Source: Candidatus Choladousia intestinavium
GTDB taxonomy: Bacteria; Bacillota; Clostridia; Lachnospirales; Lachnospiraceae
Length of the DNA stretch: 43,571 bases
Direction of reading: 5' to 3'
NCBI GenBank assembly: GCA_018712785.1
Contig: DVGK01000028.1
Location: 1 to 43,571, forward strand
The notes below the pieces were generated by a model. The model was not told where the DNA came from, did not search any database, and saw nothing but the letters and a program-made list of their open reading frames with translations. This document shows, in pieces, positions 36,909-43,571 of the stretch (the stretch's first letter is position 1; every line of letters begins with the position of its first letter). Made by a program: the position numbers and the translations under genes.

Positions 36909-37394
36909 CTATCTTCCCGATTCCAATAAAGCTTTGCCGTACACCAGAAGAGAGGAGACCTCTTTTCCCGGTACTTCTTTTAAAATTCTTCTGCTCATAA
37001 AGCCGGGGAAGAGATACGCTTCCAGGTATTCCACGCACCGCACAAAGCTCATGGTCTGATAAATATCTCCTTCCAGGAAAAACAGATGCTCCGCGTAGGC
37101 ATCCGCCACTCCCACCTGGCCGCTTAAAACCCGGAAAGCTCCCTCTACGGATTTAAAGCGCATGGTAATATCCGCTCTCTGAGCCCGGCGTATTCTGGCC
37201 ACTCCTTTGTCCGGATCCTTCCGCATGGCCAGCACAGCACCTCCCGGTCCGCAGACCAGCTTCAGCGTCAGTCCGTCCTTCCACTGCCGCATTTCCTTTC
37301 TGACGCGGCTGTCCTCCCGATATAAAACCCGGAATCCCCGGAACAGCACCTCCAGTACGATCTGGTTCACGCGGCTTAATAGTTCCCGTTTCAT
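36909..37394 (-). CDS. SCP2-like (sterol carrier) domain protein
   Basis: A 161-residue protein of the SCP2 sterol-carrier fold: DGLTLKLVCGPGGAVLAMRK, ADITMRFKSVEGAFRVLSG and a C-terminal helical part. SCP2 domains bind lipids or other hydrophobic ligands. The ATG at 37394 overlaps the marR stop by 4 nt; a longer open frame starting at 37757 only shadows marR. Association with a MarR regulator and alcohol/aldehyde dehydrogenases suggests it binds a hydrophobic inducer or substrate; that is inference. Confidence 0.75.
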   Translation of the reverse strand: MKRELLSRVNQIVLEVLFRGFRVLYREDSRVRKEMRQWKDGLTLKLVCGPGGAVLAMRKDPDKGVARIRRAQRADITMRFKSVEGAFRVLSGQVGVADAYAEHLFFLEGDIYQTMSFVRCVEYLEAYLFPGFMSRRILKEVPGKEVSSLLVYGKALLESGR

Positions 37395-37873
37395 TCTTTT
37401 TCCACCCCTTCTGTACGTTTCTCTTCCTCCTGCATCCTGCGGAAGCAGGCGGCAGCCTCCTTCATCAGCTCTGTGAGCCTGCGGGCTTTTTCTTCGCCCA
37501 TCCTTTCGATCACTCCTCCGGGAAGCTTCAGGATTTCTCTGTGAGCCTTCTCGTAAAAAGGAACTCCCTGGTCCGTGAGGAAAAGATATACCTGCCGCCG
37601 ATCCTGCCTGGACCGTTCTCTTCTGATGATTTCCTGGCTTTCCAGCCGATTCAGAACCAGATTCATCTGGGACTTTTTCATGGAGAGGCGGCGGCACAGC
37701 TCTGTGGCAGTCAGCGCCTCTCCCTCTTCCTTCCTCTGCCGGTACAAAAAGCCGCATACCATGGATTCATTGTAGGTCATAGCCTTCACAAGGCGTTCAT
37801 TGCTGATAGCCGTGGACATCTGAAGCCATCCGTCTAAAAGGGCCTCGCTCATCTGATCTTTTGTATCTTCCAC
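37391..37873 (-). CDS. MarR-family transcriptional regulator
   Basis: A 160-residue MarR regulator. The winged helix is in LTATELCRRLSMKKSQMNLV and ESQEIIRRERSRQDRRQVYL; flanking helices form the dimer. The start is GTG at 37873 seven bases after GAGAGGAG. It heads a four-gene operon with the SCP2-like, Fe-ADH and ALDH genes and probably represses it through the tandem repeats in its leader. Confidence 0.93.
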   Translation of the reverse strand: MEDTKDQMSEALLDGWLQMSTAISNERLVKAMTYNESMVCGFLYRQRKEEGEALTATELCRRLSMKKSQMNLVLNRLESQEIIRRERSRQDRRQVYLFLTDQGVPFYEKAHREILKLPGGVIERMGEEKARRLTELMKEAAACFRRMQEEEKRTEGVEKE

Positions 37874-37911
37874 AAGTCCGCTCCTCTCTTCATCGCCGCT
37901 TGCAATTTTTA

Positions 37912-37943
37912 GTTCATTCTGTTAACTGTTCTTTCTGTTAACT
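37912..37943 (-). repeat. Tandem 16-bp repeat in the marR leader (candidate operator)
   Basis: GTTCATTCTGTTAACT (37912-37927) and GTTCTTTCTGTTAACT (37928-37943) are adjacent copies differing at one base. Each contains the palindrome GTTAAC. They begin about 12 bp downstream of the -10 box, where a bound repressor would block the polymerase. Confidence 0.75.
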
Positions 37944-37954
37944 ATTTCCATTTA

Positions 37955-37983
37955 TATATACTCTCCTTTCAGGCAGTTGTCAA
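37955..37983 (-). promoter_or_regulatory. Sigma-A-type promoter of the marR operon
   Basis: On the reverse strand TTGACA (37983-37978), 17 bp, TATATA (37960-37955). The leader is about 75 nt and carries the tandem repeats. Confidence 0.82.
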
Positions 37984-38019
37984 GAGAGATTCCGATGTAT
38001 GCCCGAAACCACGCATGAA

Positions 38020-38376
38020 CTATTCCTTCATCTTCGGCTCAAAAAGAAGGCTTGCCAGATAAGAGAAGATCAACGCGGCGCTGATTCCCACAGCGCTGGC
38101 CGCGAATCCTCCCTTAAAAAGGCCCAGCACCCCTTCCGCGTCCGCCGCTTCCTTTACCCCCTTCCAGAGAGTATTGCCAAATCCTAAAAGTGGAACCGAA
38201 GCGCCGGCTCCCGCAAAGGACAGAAAAGATTCATAGACTCCCGCCGCTCCCAGTACAGCTCCCAGACACACCAGGATGACCATCACTCTTCCCGGAAGCA
38301 GCTTTGTCTTTTCCAGCAGAATCTGCACCAGAGCGCAGATCAGCCCTCCTACCCAAAACGCGTGAATATACTCCAT
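38020..38376 (-). CDS. spoVAE: Stage V sporulation protein AE (SpoVAE)
   Basis: A 118-residue membrane protein with about four hydrophobic segments (FWVGGLICALVQILLEKTKL; VMVILVCLGAVLGAAGVYES; SAVGISAALIFSYLASLLF) and the SpoVAE signature GASVPLLGFGNTL. It is part of the SpoVA channel that moves dipicolinic acid into the forespore and out at germination. It lies 25 bp after spoVAD. Confidence 0.93.
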   Translation of the reverse strand: MEYIHAFWVGGLICALVQILLEKTKLLPGRVMVILVCLGAVLGAAGVYESFLSFAGAGASVPLLGFGNTLWKGVKEAADAEGVLGLFKGGFAASAVGISAALIFSYLASLLFEPKMKE

Positions 38377-38401
38377 TCCGTCTCCTTTCCCTGCTGCATT
38401 C

Positions 38402-39442
38402 TCAGCAATGTTCCAGAACTACTCCATGAGCAATCCCGGGTATGGTCTGCCCTTCATTAAAACTTACCTTTGAAAGAAGTGCGCCGGTAGGTACGAATAA
38501 AACTCTCTTCCAGATCTCCTTTCGCAGCTTCGGAAGAATCATGGCCGCCAGCACCACCGCCGAACAGCCGCAGCCGCTGCCTCCCGCATGGGTATCCTGG
38601 TTCTCCCTGTCGTAAATCTCAATGCCGCAGTCCATGTGCTGAGAACTGATATCAAACCCCTTTTCCTTTAAAAGCTGTATCAGAATCTCCTGCCCTACAT
38701 AGCCCAGATCTCCCGTAATAATCCGGTCATAATCCTCCGGCTGCCGGTTAAAATCCATCAGGTTCTGGTAAATCGTGTCACAGGCTGCGGGAGCCATACA
38801 GGCTCCCATATTCATATTATCCTTCACTCCCATATCTACAATTTTCCCCGGCGTAACCCCTGTAATTTTTACATATCCCCCCTGGGAGGCAAGTATAAAG
38901 GCTCCGCTTCCTGTGACCGTCCAGGTAGCTGAAAGGGGACGCTGATTCCCATAGGCCAGGGGAAATCGGAACTCCTTCTCTGCGCTCCCGAAATGACTGG
39001 ATGTAATAGCCGCCGCATAGTCCGCGAAGCCTCCGGCCACAGCCATAGCCGCCAGGGTCAGTGACTCGCCGCAGGTAGAACAGGCTCCGTACAGCCCGAA
39101 AAAAGGCAGGTTGCTTTCCTCTGCCCCAAAGGATGTGGCTGAGAGCTGGGCCAGGAGATCTCCCCCGAACAGATACCGGATCTGCCACGGTGAAAGCTTC
39201 GCCTTCCCTGCTGCCACCGTCAGAGCCTCCTTCTGAAGGGTGCTCTCCGCCTTTTCCCAATTCTTCTCGCCAAATCCGGCATCCTGGGAAATCAGATCAA
39301 AAAAATCTCCCAGGGGTCCTTCTCCCTCCTTGGGACCTACAATCGACGCGCTGCTGATGATATGCACAGGATCCAGAAACGCAAGACTCTGATCCCCTTT
39401 TCTCTGGTCTACAGCCATATGCATTCTTCCTTTCTTCACCAT
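38402..39442 (-). CDS. spoVAD: Stage V sporulation protein AD (SpoVAD)
   Basis: A 346-residue thiolase-fold protein that binds dipicolinic acid. Motifs are SSASIVGPKEGEGPLGDFFD, YGACSTCGESLTLAAMAVAG, HAGGSGCGCSAVVLAAMILP and PGIAHGVVLEHC. The ATG at 39442 has GGAGG seven bases before; an alternative ATG at 39418 has AAGGA. In most Clostridia spoVAC precedes it directly; here no spoVAC is found and a terminator separates it from plsC. Confidence 0.94.
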   Translation of the reverse strand: MVKKGRMHMAVDQRKGDQSLAFLDPVHIISSASIVGPKEGEGPLGDFFDLISQDAGFGEKNWEKAESTLQKEALTVAAGKAKLSPWQIRYLFGGDLLAQLSATSFGAEESNLPFFGLYGACSTCGESLTLAAMAVAGGFADYAAAITSSHFGSAEKEFRFPLAYGNQRPLSATWTVTGSGAFILASQGGYVKITGVTPGKIVDMGVKDNMNMGACMAPAACDTIYQNLMDFNRQPEDYDRIITGDLGYVGQEILIQLLKEKGFDISSQHMDCGIEIYDRENQDTHAGGSGCGCSAVVLAAMILPKLRKEIWKRVLFVPTGALLSKVSFNEGQTIPGIAHGVVLEHC

Positions 39443-39677
39443 CCGGAGTCCTCCAAAGGAGCTTCAATAGCTTTTCTGCAGCGTTCCGTATCTTACGCGG
39501 GCATAGACGCCCGGCTTATTGACCGCAAGCAAAAAGGAGACTCCTGCTTTCTCTGTTAGCAGTATTGTCTCCCGATTTTCGTTTCTTATTCTGTTTCTTT
39601 TATAGGGTTCCGTTCTTTTTTCTATTTTCCAGCGCGCCCGGGATCCCTGAACCGCCGTAAATCCGGCGCTCCTCCGT
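39443..39677. other. Non-coding gap between plsC and spoVAD
   Basis: Holds the plsC terminator and, next to spoVAD, a GC-rich dyad (CGGGC near 39498-39514). A reverse-strand frame of about 35 codons with no start codon ends just before spoVAD; it is not a recognisable spoVAC remnant. No clear sigma-G promoter was found. Confidence 0.45.
39531..39572 (-). terminator. Terminator after plsC
   Basis: On the reverse strand GGAGAC (39572-39567) pairs with GTCTCC (39541-39536) and CTGCT (39562-39558) with AGCAG (39548-39544); TTTTT follows (39535-39531). It separates the plsC operon from spoVAD. Confidence 0.75.
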
Positions 39678-40412
39678 CTATCTCTGAGCCCTTAGCTCTG
39701 TCCCCTCACACTGGGCGATCTTCTCTTCAATCCTGGCCTTTACCATAGCGGCTACTTCCGTGGTCTTCATCCCCTGATACGCTTCGTAGGGAATCGGCTT
39801 CAGAAAATGTACCTGCACCTTCTGCTTTTGGACGGAGCCTGTATCAAAAGCCTTATAAGAATCCAGAAGGGCCACAGGGACAATGGGACACTTTGCCTTC
39901 ATGGCGCTCTTAAAGCTTCCTCCCTTAAAATCCAGGAGCTGATTTCCCTTTCTGCTTCTGGTACCCTCCGCAAAGATCAGAAAGCGCCGCCCCTTTTTCA
40001 CCTCTTCCGCCACCTGCAGGATCACCTTCATCCCCTCTCTCGGATCGCTTCTGTCCAGTGAGATGGCGCCCATGCAGGCAAACACCTGTTTTAAAAAGGG
40101 AATGTTCTGAAGCTCTTTTTTCAGCACCACTGAAAATGCGTGCGGCATAAGGTAAAGAATCGCCAGCACATCGAACATTCCCTGGTGGTTCGGGTACAGG
40201 ATGTACCCTCCCTCCTTTGGAAGCTCCTCCATCCCGTCTCCCTCTATGACAATTCTTCCTCCCTTGATGGCCCGATTGTCAATCTTTTTCAGAAGCCGGA
40301 AACGCTCCTCCTCTGTATACTGCTCCGGATGGGCCGCGCAGCGCAGAAGACGCGTCAGTCCATATGGCACGTACCACAGATTCATAAAAACCATCCACAG
40401 AATTCTTTTCAT
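39678..40412 (-). CDS. plsC: 1-acyl-sn-glycerol-3-phosphate acyltransferase (PlsC-like)
   Basis: A 244-residue lysophosphatidate acyltransferase for phosphatidate synthesis at the inner membrane face. The HX4D motif is NHQGMFD near residues 75-81, and FAEGTRSRKG is the substrate motif. A hydrophobic N-terminus (MVFMNLWYVPYGLTRLL) anchors it. It is the last of a reverse-strand run with a HAD phosphatase and a MATE transporter. Whether it is the main PlsC of the cell cannot be told. Start ATG behind AAAGGAGAG. Confidence 0.92.
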   Translation of the reverse strand: MKRILWMVFMNLWYVPYGLTRLLRCAAHPEQYTEEERFRLLKKIDNRAIKGGRIVIEGDGMEELPKEGGYILYPNHQGMFDVLAILYLMPHAFSVVLKKELQNIPFLKQVFACMGAISLDRSDPREGMKVILQVAEEVKKGRRFLIFAEGTRSRKGNQLLDFKGGSFKSAMKAKCPIVPVALLDSYKAFDTGSVQKQKVQVHFLKPIPYEAYQGMKTTEVAAMVKARIEEKIAQCEGTELRAQR

Positions 40413-40441
40413 TTTCTCTCTCCTTTGTCAGAATCCTTGCC

Positions 40442-41053
40442 TCACTTCAGCAGTTCTGAAAATTTTTTAATCCTGCCGTCCCAGTCCCCGGGCTCCCCGA
40501 ATCCATAGGAGGCCCACACAAAGGGGATGCCCGCCTCCCGGGCCGCTTCCCGGTCTCCATTTGTATCTCCCACATACACGGGATCCTTCAGATGATTCCG
40601 CTCTATAATCATCCGGATGTTCTCTCCCTTATTTTTCCTGGTGTTTCCGTAGCACTCAAAATCTGTGATCCAGGGTCCAAGTCCCGTCTTTTCCAAAAAC
40701 AGCTCTATGTACCCGGACTGGCAGTTGCTGACGATCAGCACCGGGAAGCGTTCTGCCAGCTTCGGAATGGTCTCCGTCACTCCGGGATAGCAGATCCGGC
40801 AGGGATCCTCCCGCAGATACTCATGCTCATACCGGCAGCACAGCTCCATAAGCTCCTGTCTTCTCTCCGGATTCTCATCCGGTAGCAGCTCCTCCCCAAT
40901 CACCTTCATCGTCTTGCCGAAAAGTCCCTTCAGCTGCTCCTGCGTCACCTCCCTTTCGCAGCCGCCTTCCCTGAGGGCCTTCGTCCAGGCCCTGGCCACA
41001 ATGGGAGTGGAATCCCAGAGGGTTCCGTCTACATCTAAAATAAAACTGTCCAT
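40442..41053 (-). CDS. HAD-superfamily hydrolase (phosphoglycolate phosphatase-like)
   Basis: A 203-residue HAD phosphatase with a helical cap. Motif I is FILDVDGTLWDS (nucleophile Asp7), motif II VLIVSNCQSG, motif III around RKNKGENIRMII (Lys), and motif IV YVGDTNGDREAAREAGIPFV. It probably dephosphorylates a small metabolite; the substrate is not deducible. One base pair after the MATE gene. Confidence 0.88.
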   Translation of the reverse strand: MDSFILDVDGTLWDSTPIVARAWTKALREGGCEREVTQEQLKGLFGKTMKVIGEELLPDENPERRQELMELCCRYEHEYLREDPCRICYPGVTETIPKLAERFPVLIVSNCQSGYIELFLEKTGLGPWITDFECYGNTRKNKGENIRMIIERNHLKDPVYVGDTNGDREAAREAGIPFVWASYGFGEPGDWDGRIKKFSELLK

Positions 41054-41054
41054 T

Positions 41055-42422
41055 TCACCCTTTTCTCCTCTCTTCTGCTGTCATCTGCACGCGGAAAACC
41101 AGATAGAACACAACGCCCTTCAGCATGGAGGTGGCGGACAGGGCCCACCAGACTCCGTTCAGTCCAAGTCCCATCTCTCCCAGAAAATATGCCAGGGGAA
41201 TCCGCAGTCCCGTCAGGAGAATGCTGATCACGCTGCACAGCTTCGTCTTCCCCATACCCGAGAGGGCGCCGATGGTCATCAGCTCCACACACATAAAGGC
41301 CTCTCCCAGCCCCACAATGATCAAATAATCCACAGAAATAGCAATGGCATCCGCCTCGTGGAAAAAAATCCTGGAAATAGGTTCCGGAACCAGCACAAAA
41401 AGCAGGGTAATGGCCAGTCCCCAGATCACTACGATACGGAAGGATATCTCATACCCCTTCCGCATCCGGTCCAGCTTTCTCGCTCCGTAGTTCTGCCCCG
41501 CGAAGGCATTGAGAGCCGCACCGAAGCCATCCGCTGTATTCCATGAGATGGATTCGATCTGTCCCCCCATTCTCTGGGTAGCCACTGCCGCGGCTCCAAA
41601 GCCGGACACCATTCTGGTAAGAACCATGGAGATCATGCAGTACAGGGAGCCCTGCAGAGCCGTCGGTCCTCCCATCCGGAAGATCTGCTTATAGAAATGG
41701 GCAGGAATCTTTTTAAAAAGACGCACCTGACGGATCACGTTTCCTGCCCTTCTCCGGCGCAGCAGGGACAGAAGCATCACCAGCGTAACAACCGCCTGAG
41801 CGGTGACAGTGGCCGCCGCCGCCCCCAGAACCTCCAGCCTGGGAAAGGGGCCGATTCCCAGAATCAGAACCGGGTCAAAAACCATGTTGATCACAAGCCC
41901 TGCCAGGTTAGCCAGAAAGGGCGTCTTTGAATCCCCCTGGGCAGTAAACAGACCGGTGAGCGTCTGCGTCATAAAAGAAAACAGGATCAGCCCGCAGGTT
42001 ACCTGGGTGTACTCTCTGGCATACCGGTAGGTCAGAGAATCATCCAGGGCAAAAAAGCTAAGAAGAGGGTCTGTAAACAGCAGGCATACCGCCGCGAAGG
42101 CCAGGCCGAAGAGAAGGGTCAGCTGAATCGCTGCTCCCGCGTACTGTCTGGCCTCCTCCCGTTTCCCTCTGCCCATGCTCTGGGCTACATGGACCTGTCC
42201 TCCCATCCTGGCCAGCGACACCAGCCCCTGGGAAAGCCACACATACATTCCTCCTACTCCCACGCCTGCCACTGCCTTGGAACCCAGGACTCCGATCCAT
42301 GCCATATCTGTAATACTGTAAGCGGTAGACAGAAAGGATGATGCCATAATCGGCAGAGAGAGCCGGGTCAGTGTATTGAGGATCGGCCCCTCTGTCAGAT
42401 TGATCTGTGATGTCTTTTCCAT
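41055..42422 (-). CDS. MATE-family efflux transporter
   Basis: A 455-residue, 12-span cation-coupled exporter (NorM/DinF type). It opens MEKTSQINLTEGPILNTLTR LSLP-type MATE start, with TDMAWIGVLGSKAVAGVGVG in span 1-2, and an internally repeated second half beginning GPTALQGSLYCMISMVLTRM. The substrate may be cationic drugs or a metabolite. Start ATG behind GGGAGGAG, 22 bp after the dnaK-like remnant. Confidence 0.94.
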   Translation of the reverse strand: MEKTSQINLTEGPILNTLTRLSLPIMASSFLSTAYSITDMAWIGVLGSKAVAGVGVGGMYVWLSQGLVSLARMGGQVHVAQSMGRGKREEARQYAGAAIQLTLLFGLAFAAVCLLFTDPLLSFFALDDSLTYRYAREYTQVTCGLILFSFMTQTLTGLFTAQGDSKTPFLANLAGLVINMVFDPVLILGIGPFPRLEVLGAAAATVTAQAVVTLVMLLSLLRRRRAGNVIRQVRLFKKIPAHFYKQIFRMGGPTALQGSLYCMISMVLTRMVSGFGAAAVATQRMGGQIESISWNTADGFGAALNAFAGQNYGARKLDRMRKGYEISFRIVVIWGLAITLLFVLVPEPISRIFFHEADAIAISVDYLIIVGLGEAFMCVELMTIGALSGMGKTKLCSVISILLTGLRIPLAYFLGEMGLGLNGVWWALSATSMLKGVVFYLVFRVQMTAEERRKG

Positions 42423-42444
42423 TTACTCCTCCCTCATCGGTTCT

Positions 42445-43458
42445 CTATGAGCGGCTGGAAAGCATCCCCTCCAGCTTCTCTGTCTGGGCCACGATCTCTT
42501 CGATCTCCGGACGCGTCAGCTTTTCCGGCTTCTTGCCCCGGATCTGCCTCTGCAGAAGAGAGATCTGTCCCTTCAGTTCTTTTTTCTCTTCCTTCGTAAT
42601 ATTTTTCTTGTTCTCAGCCAGATACTGATCCGCTTTCGTGATGGCGCCCCGGGCATTTCCCAGCACATCCATCTGCTCCATGCGCTGCGCGTCCTCATGC
42701 TCGTAAGCCTTCGCGTCCCTCACTGCCTTCTGGATCTCCTCCTCAGAAAGATTGGAGCTGGCTGTAATGGTGATGCTCTGCTCCTTTCCGGTTCCCAGAT
42801 CCTTGGCCGAGACATTTACAATGCCGTTGGCGTCTATATCAAAGGTCACCTCGATCTGGGGCACGCCGGCCATGGCCCGCTTAATACCGTTCAGCCGGAA
42901 ATTCCCCAGCAGGGTATTGTCCTTGGCAAACTGCCGCTCCCCCTGAAGGACCTTAATCTCCACGGAGGTCTGGAAATTGGCTGCCGTAGTGAAAATCTGA
43001 CTGTGTCTTGTGGGGATCGTCGTGTTTCTCTCAATAATCTTGGTCGCCACGCCTCCCACTGTCTCAATAGAAAGAGTCAGCGGCGTCACATCCATGAGAA
43101 TCAGATCCGCACCCGCGCCGGAGGTAAGCTCTCCGCCCAGCTTCGCTCCCTGGATGGCCGCCCCCAGGGCTACACATTCATCCGGATTCAGATTTCTGGC
43201 AGGCTCCTTGCCGGTAAGCCTGCGGACCTTCTCCTGAACTGCAGGCATCCTGGTGGAGCCTCCCACCAGCAGAACCATCCCCAGCTGTCCTGCTGATATG
43301 CCGGCATCGCTCAAAGCCTTATGCACCGCTTCCTCTGTGCGGTCCACCAGGTCAGCGGTCAGCTCCTGGAATTTTGCCCTGGTCAGCTCACATTCCAGAT
43401 GTACCGGCTCTCCCTTGGACATGGTCAGAAAAGGGAGGGTAAGAGTAGTCTCGGAAAC
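42445..43458 (-). pseudogene. Second DnaK-like (Hsp70) gene, N-terminal half missing
   Basis: About 337 codons of Hsp70 homology from [11 protein letters not shown] through [79 protein letters not shown] and the substrate-binding domain to EGMLSSRS. Relative to the intact dnaK at 12928-14805, roughly the first 250 residues, with most of the ATPase site, are absent. The frame is closed upstream by TGA at 43461-43459, where the homology ends. The first ATG is internal (43422) and has no ribosome site. The C-terminal acidic tail of true DnaK is also lacking, so this was a paralogue. Its N-terminal part may lie beyond an inserted element outside the window. Confidence 0.85.
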
Positions 43459-43571
43459 TCAATAAACAATTGAGAAAATTTGAGACTTAGTCAGAAAAGG
43501 GGGATGCTTGAGCAATCAGGAAAGACTTCAGAGTGTATAGCGAAGAACTACCGGTTGATACGGGCATAACT
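43459..43571. mobile_element. Suspected end of an inserted element (family unknown), cut by window edge
   Basis: DnaK homology stops here and AT-rich non-homologous DNA begins. An imperfect hairpin pairs AGTCTC (43447-43452) with GAGACT (43482-43487) and CTCAAT (43458-43463) with ATTGAG (43469-43474). GTCAGAAAAGGG occurs at 43424-43435 and again at 43490-43501. Terminal dyads at the point where a gene is broken suggest an insertion end, but no transposase sequence is visible. Confidence 0.4.

Noticed and set aside
37395..37757. N-terminal extension of the SCP2-like protein
   Set aside because: It is the marR gene read in another frame, Arg/Gly/Ser-rich without family features; the ATG at 37394 overlaps the marR stop in the usual way.
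43424..43501. Target-site duplication of a transposon
   Set aside because: The first GTCAGAAAAGGG copy is well inside intact dnaK homology, which continues past it for some 20 bp, so it cannot flank the insertion simply.

Overview
The window is chromosomal DNA of a spore-forming, Gram-positive anaerobe, most likely a Lachnospiraceae-type Clostridia member of middling GC content. The evidence is its sporulation genes (sigK, spoIIP, gpr, an alpha/beta SASP, spoVAD, spoVAE), a perfect CIRCE/HrcA heat-shock control, RNase J, IreB, and frequent TTG/GTG starts behind strong GGAGG sites. I see no tRNA, rRNA, CRISPR array, prophage or complete insertion sequence.

Left part (1-8655): a 3'-truncated sigK that seems to lack a pro-sequence is followed by a reverse-strand housekeeping run: mtaB, ireB, ruvX, a DUF1292 gene, rnj, ylbF, trmR, trhP. 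This resembles the Bacillus alaS-yrzL-yrrK-yrzB-yrrL-yrrM-yrrN-yrrO order, with rnj and ylbF where mltG (yrrL) would be. trmR and trhP overlap and together should make methoxyuridine at tRNA position 34. A forward-strand HPr-like gene that keeps the regulatory serine but lacks the catalytic histidine lies between mtaB and thiI, behind a good promoter and a bidirectional terminator.

Centre (7477-26473): a long block syntenic with the Bacillus holA-rpsT-gpr-spoIIP-lepA-hemW-hrcA-grpE-dnaK-dnaJ-prmA-rsmE neighbourhood, followed by a cysteine desulfurase and thiI. hrcA has a sigma-A-type promoter and a CIRCE operator. Two forward-strand inserts interrupt the block: a membrane-anchored SGNH hydrolase gene, and an SPFH-protein plus ribbon-helix-helix-protein pair with its own promoter and palindrome. 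Candidate sigma-E promoters precede spoIIP and sigK, and a candidate sigma-G promoter precedes the SASP gene.

Right part (26474-43571): accessory and metabolic genes. A four-gene overlapping envelope module (PadR, DUF1700, DUF4097, PspC) has an array of 10-bp AT-rich sites repeated every 17 bp from its -10 box into the leader. Then come an aromatic-acid-exporter-type membrane protein, an esterase divergent from a LysR regulator, aspartokinase coupled to a polytopic GT-C-like membrane protein, and a MarR/SCP2-like/Fe-alcohol dehydrogenase/aldehyde dehydrogenase operon whose leader holds a tandem 16-bp repeat. spoVAD-spoVAE without spoVAC follow, then plsC, a HAD phosphatase, a MATE transporter, and a second dnaK-like gene that has lost its N-terminal half at a junction with foreign-looking DNA at the window edge.

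Nothing here looks like a known defence or biosynthetic island. The most promising unexplained items are the 17-bp-periodic PadR operator array, the SPFH/RHH pair, the MarR/SCP2 operon and the disrupted dnaK paralogue.
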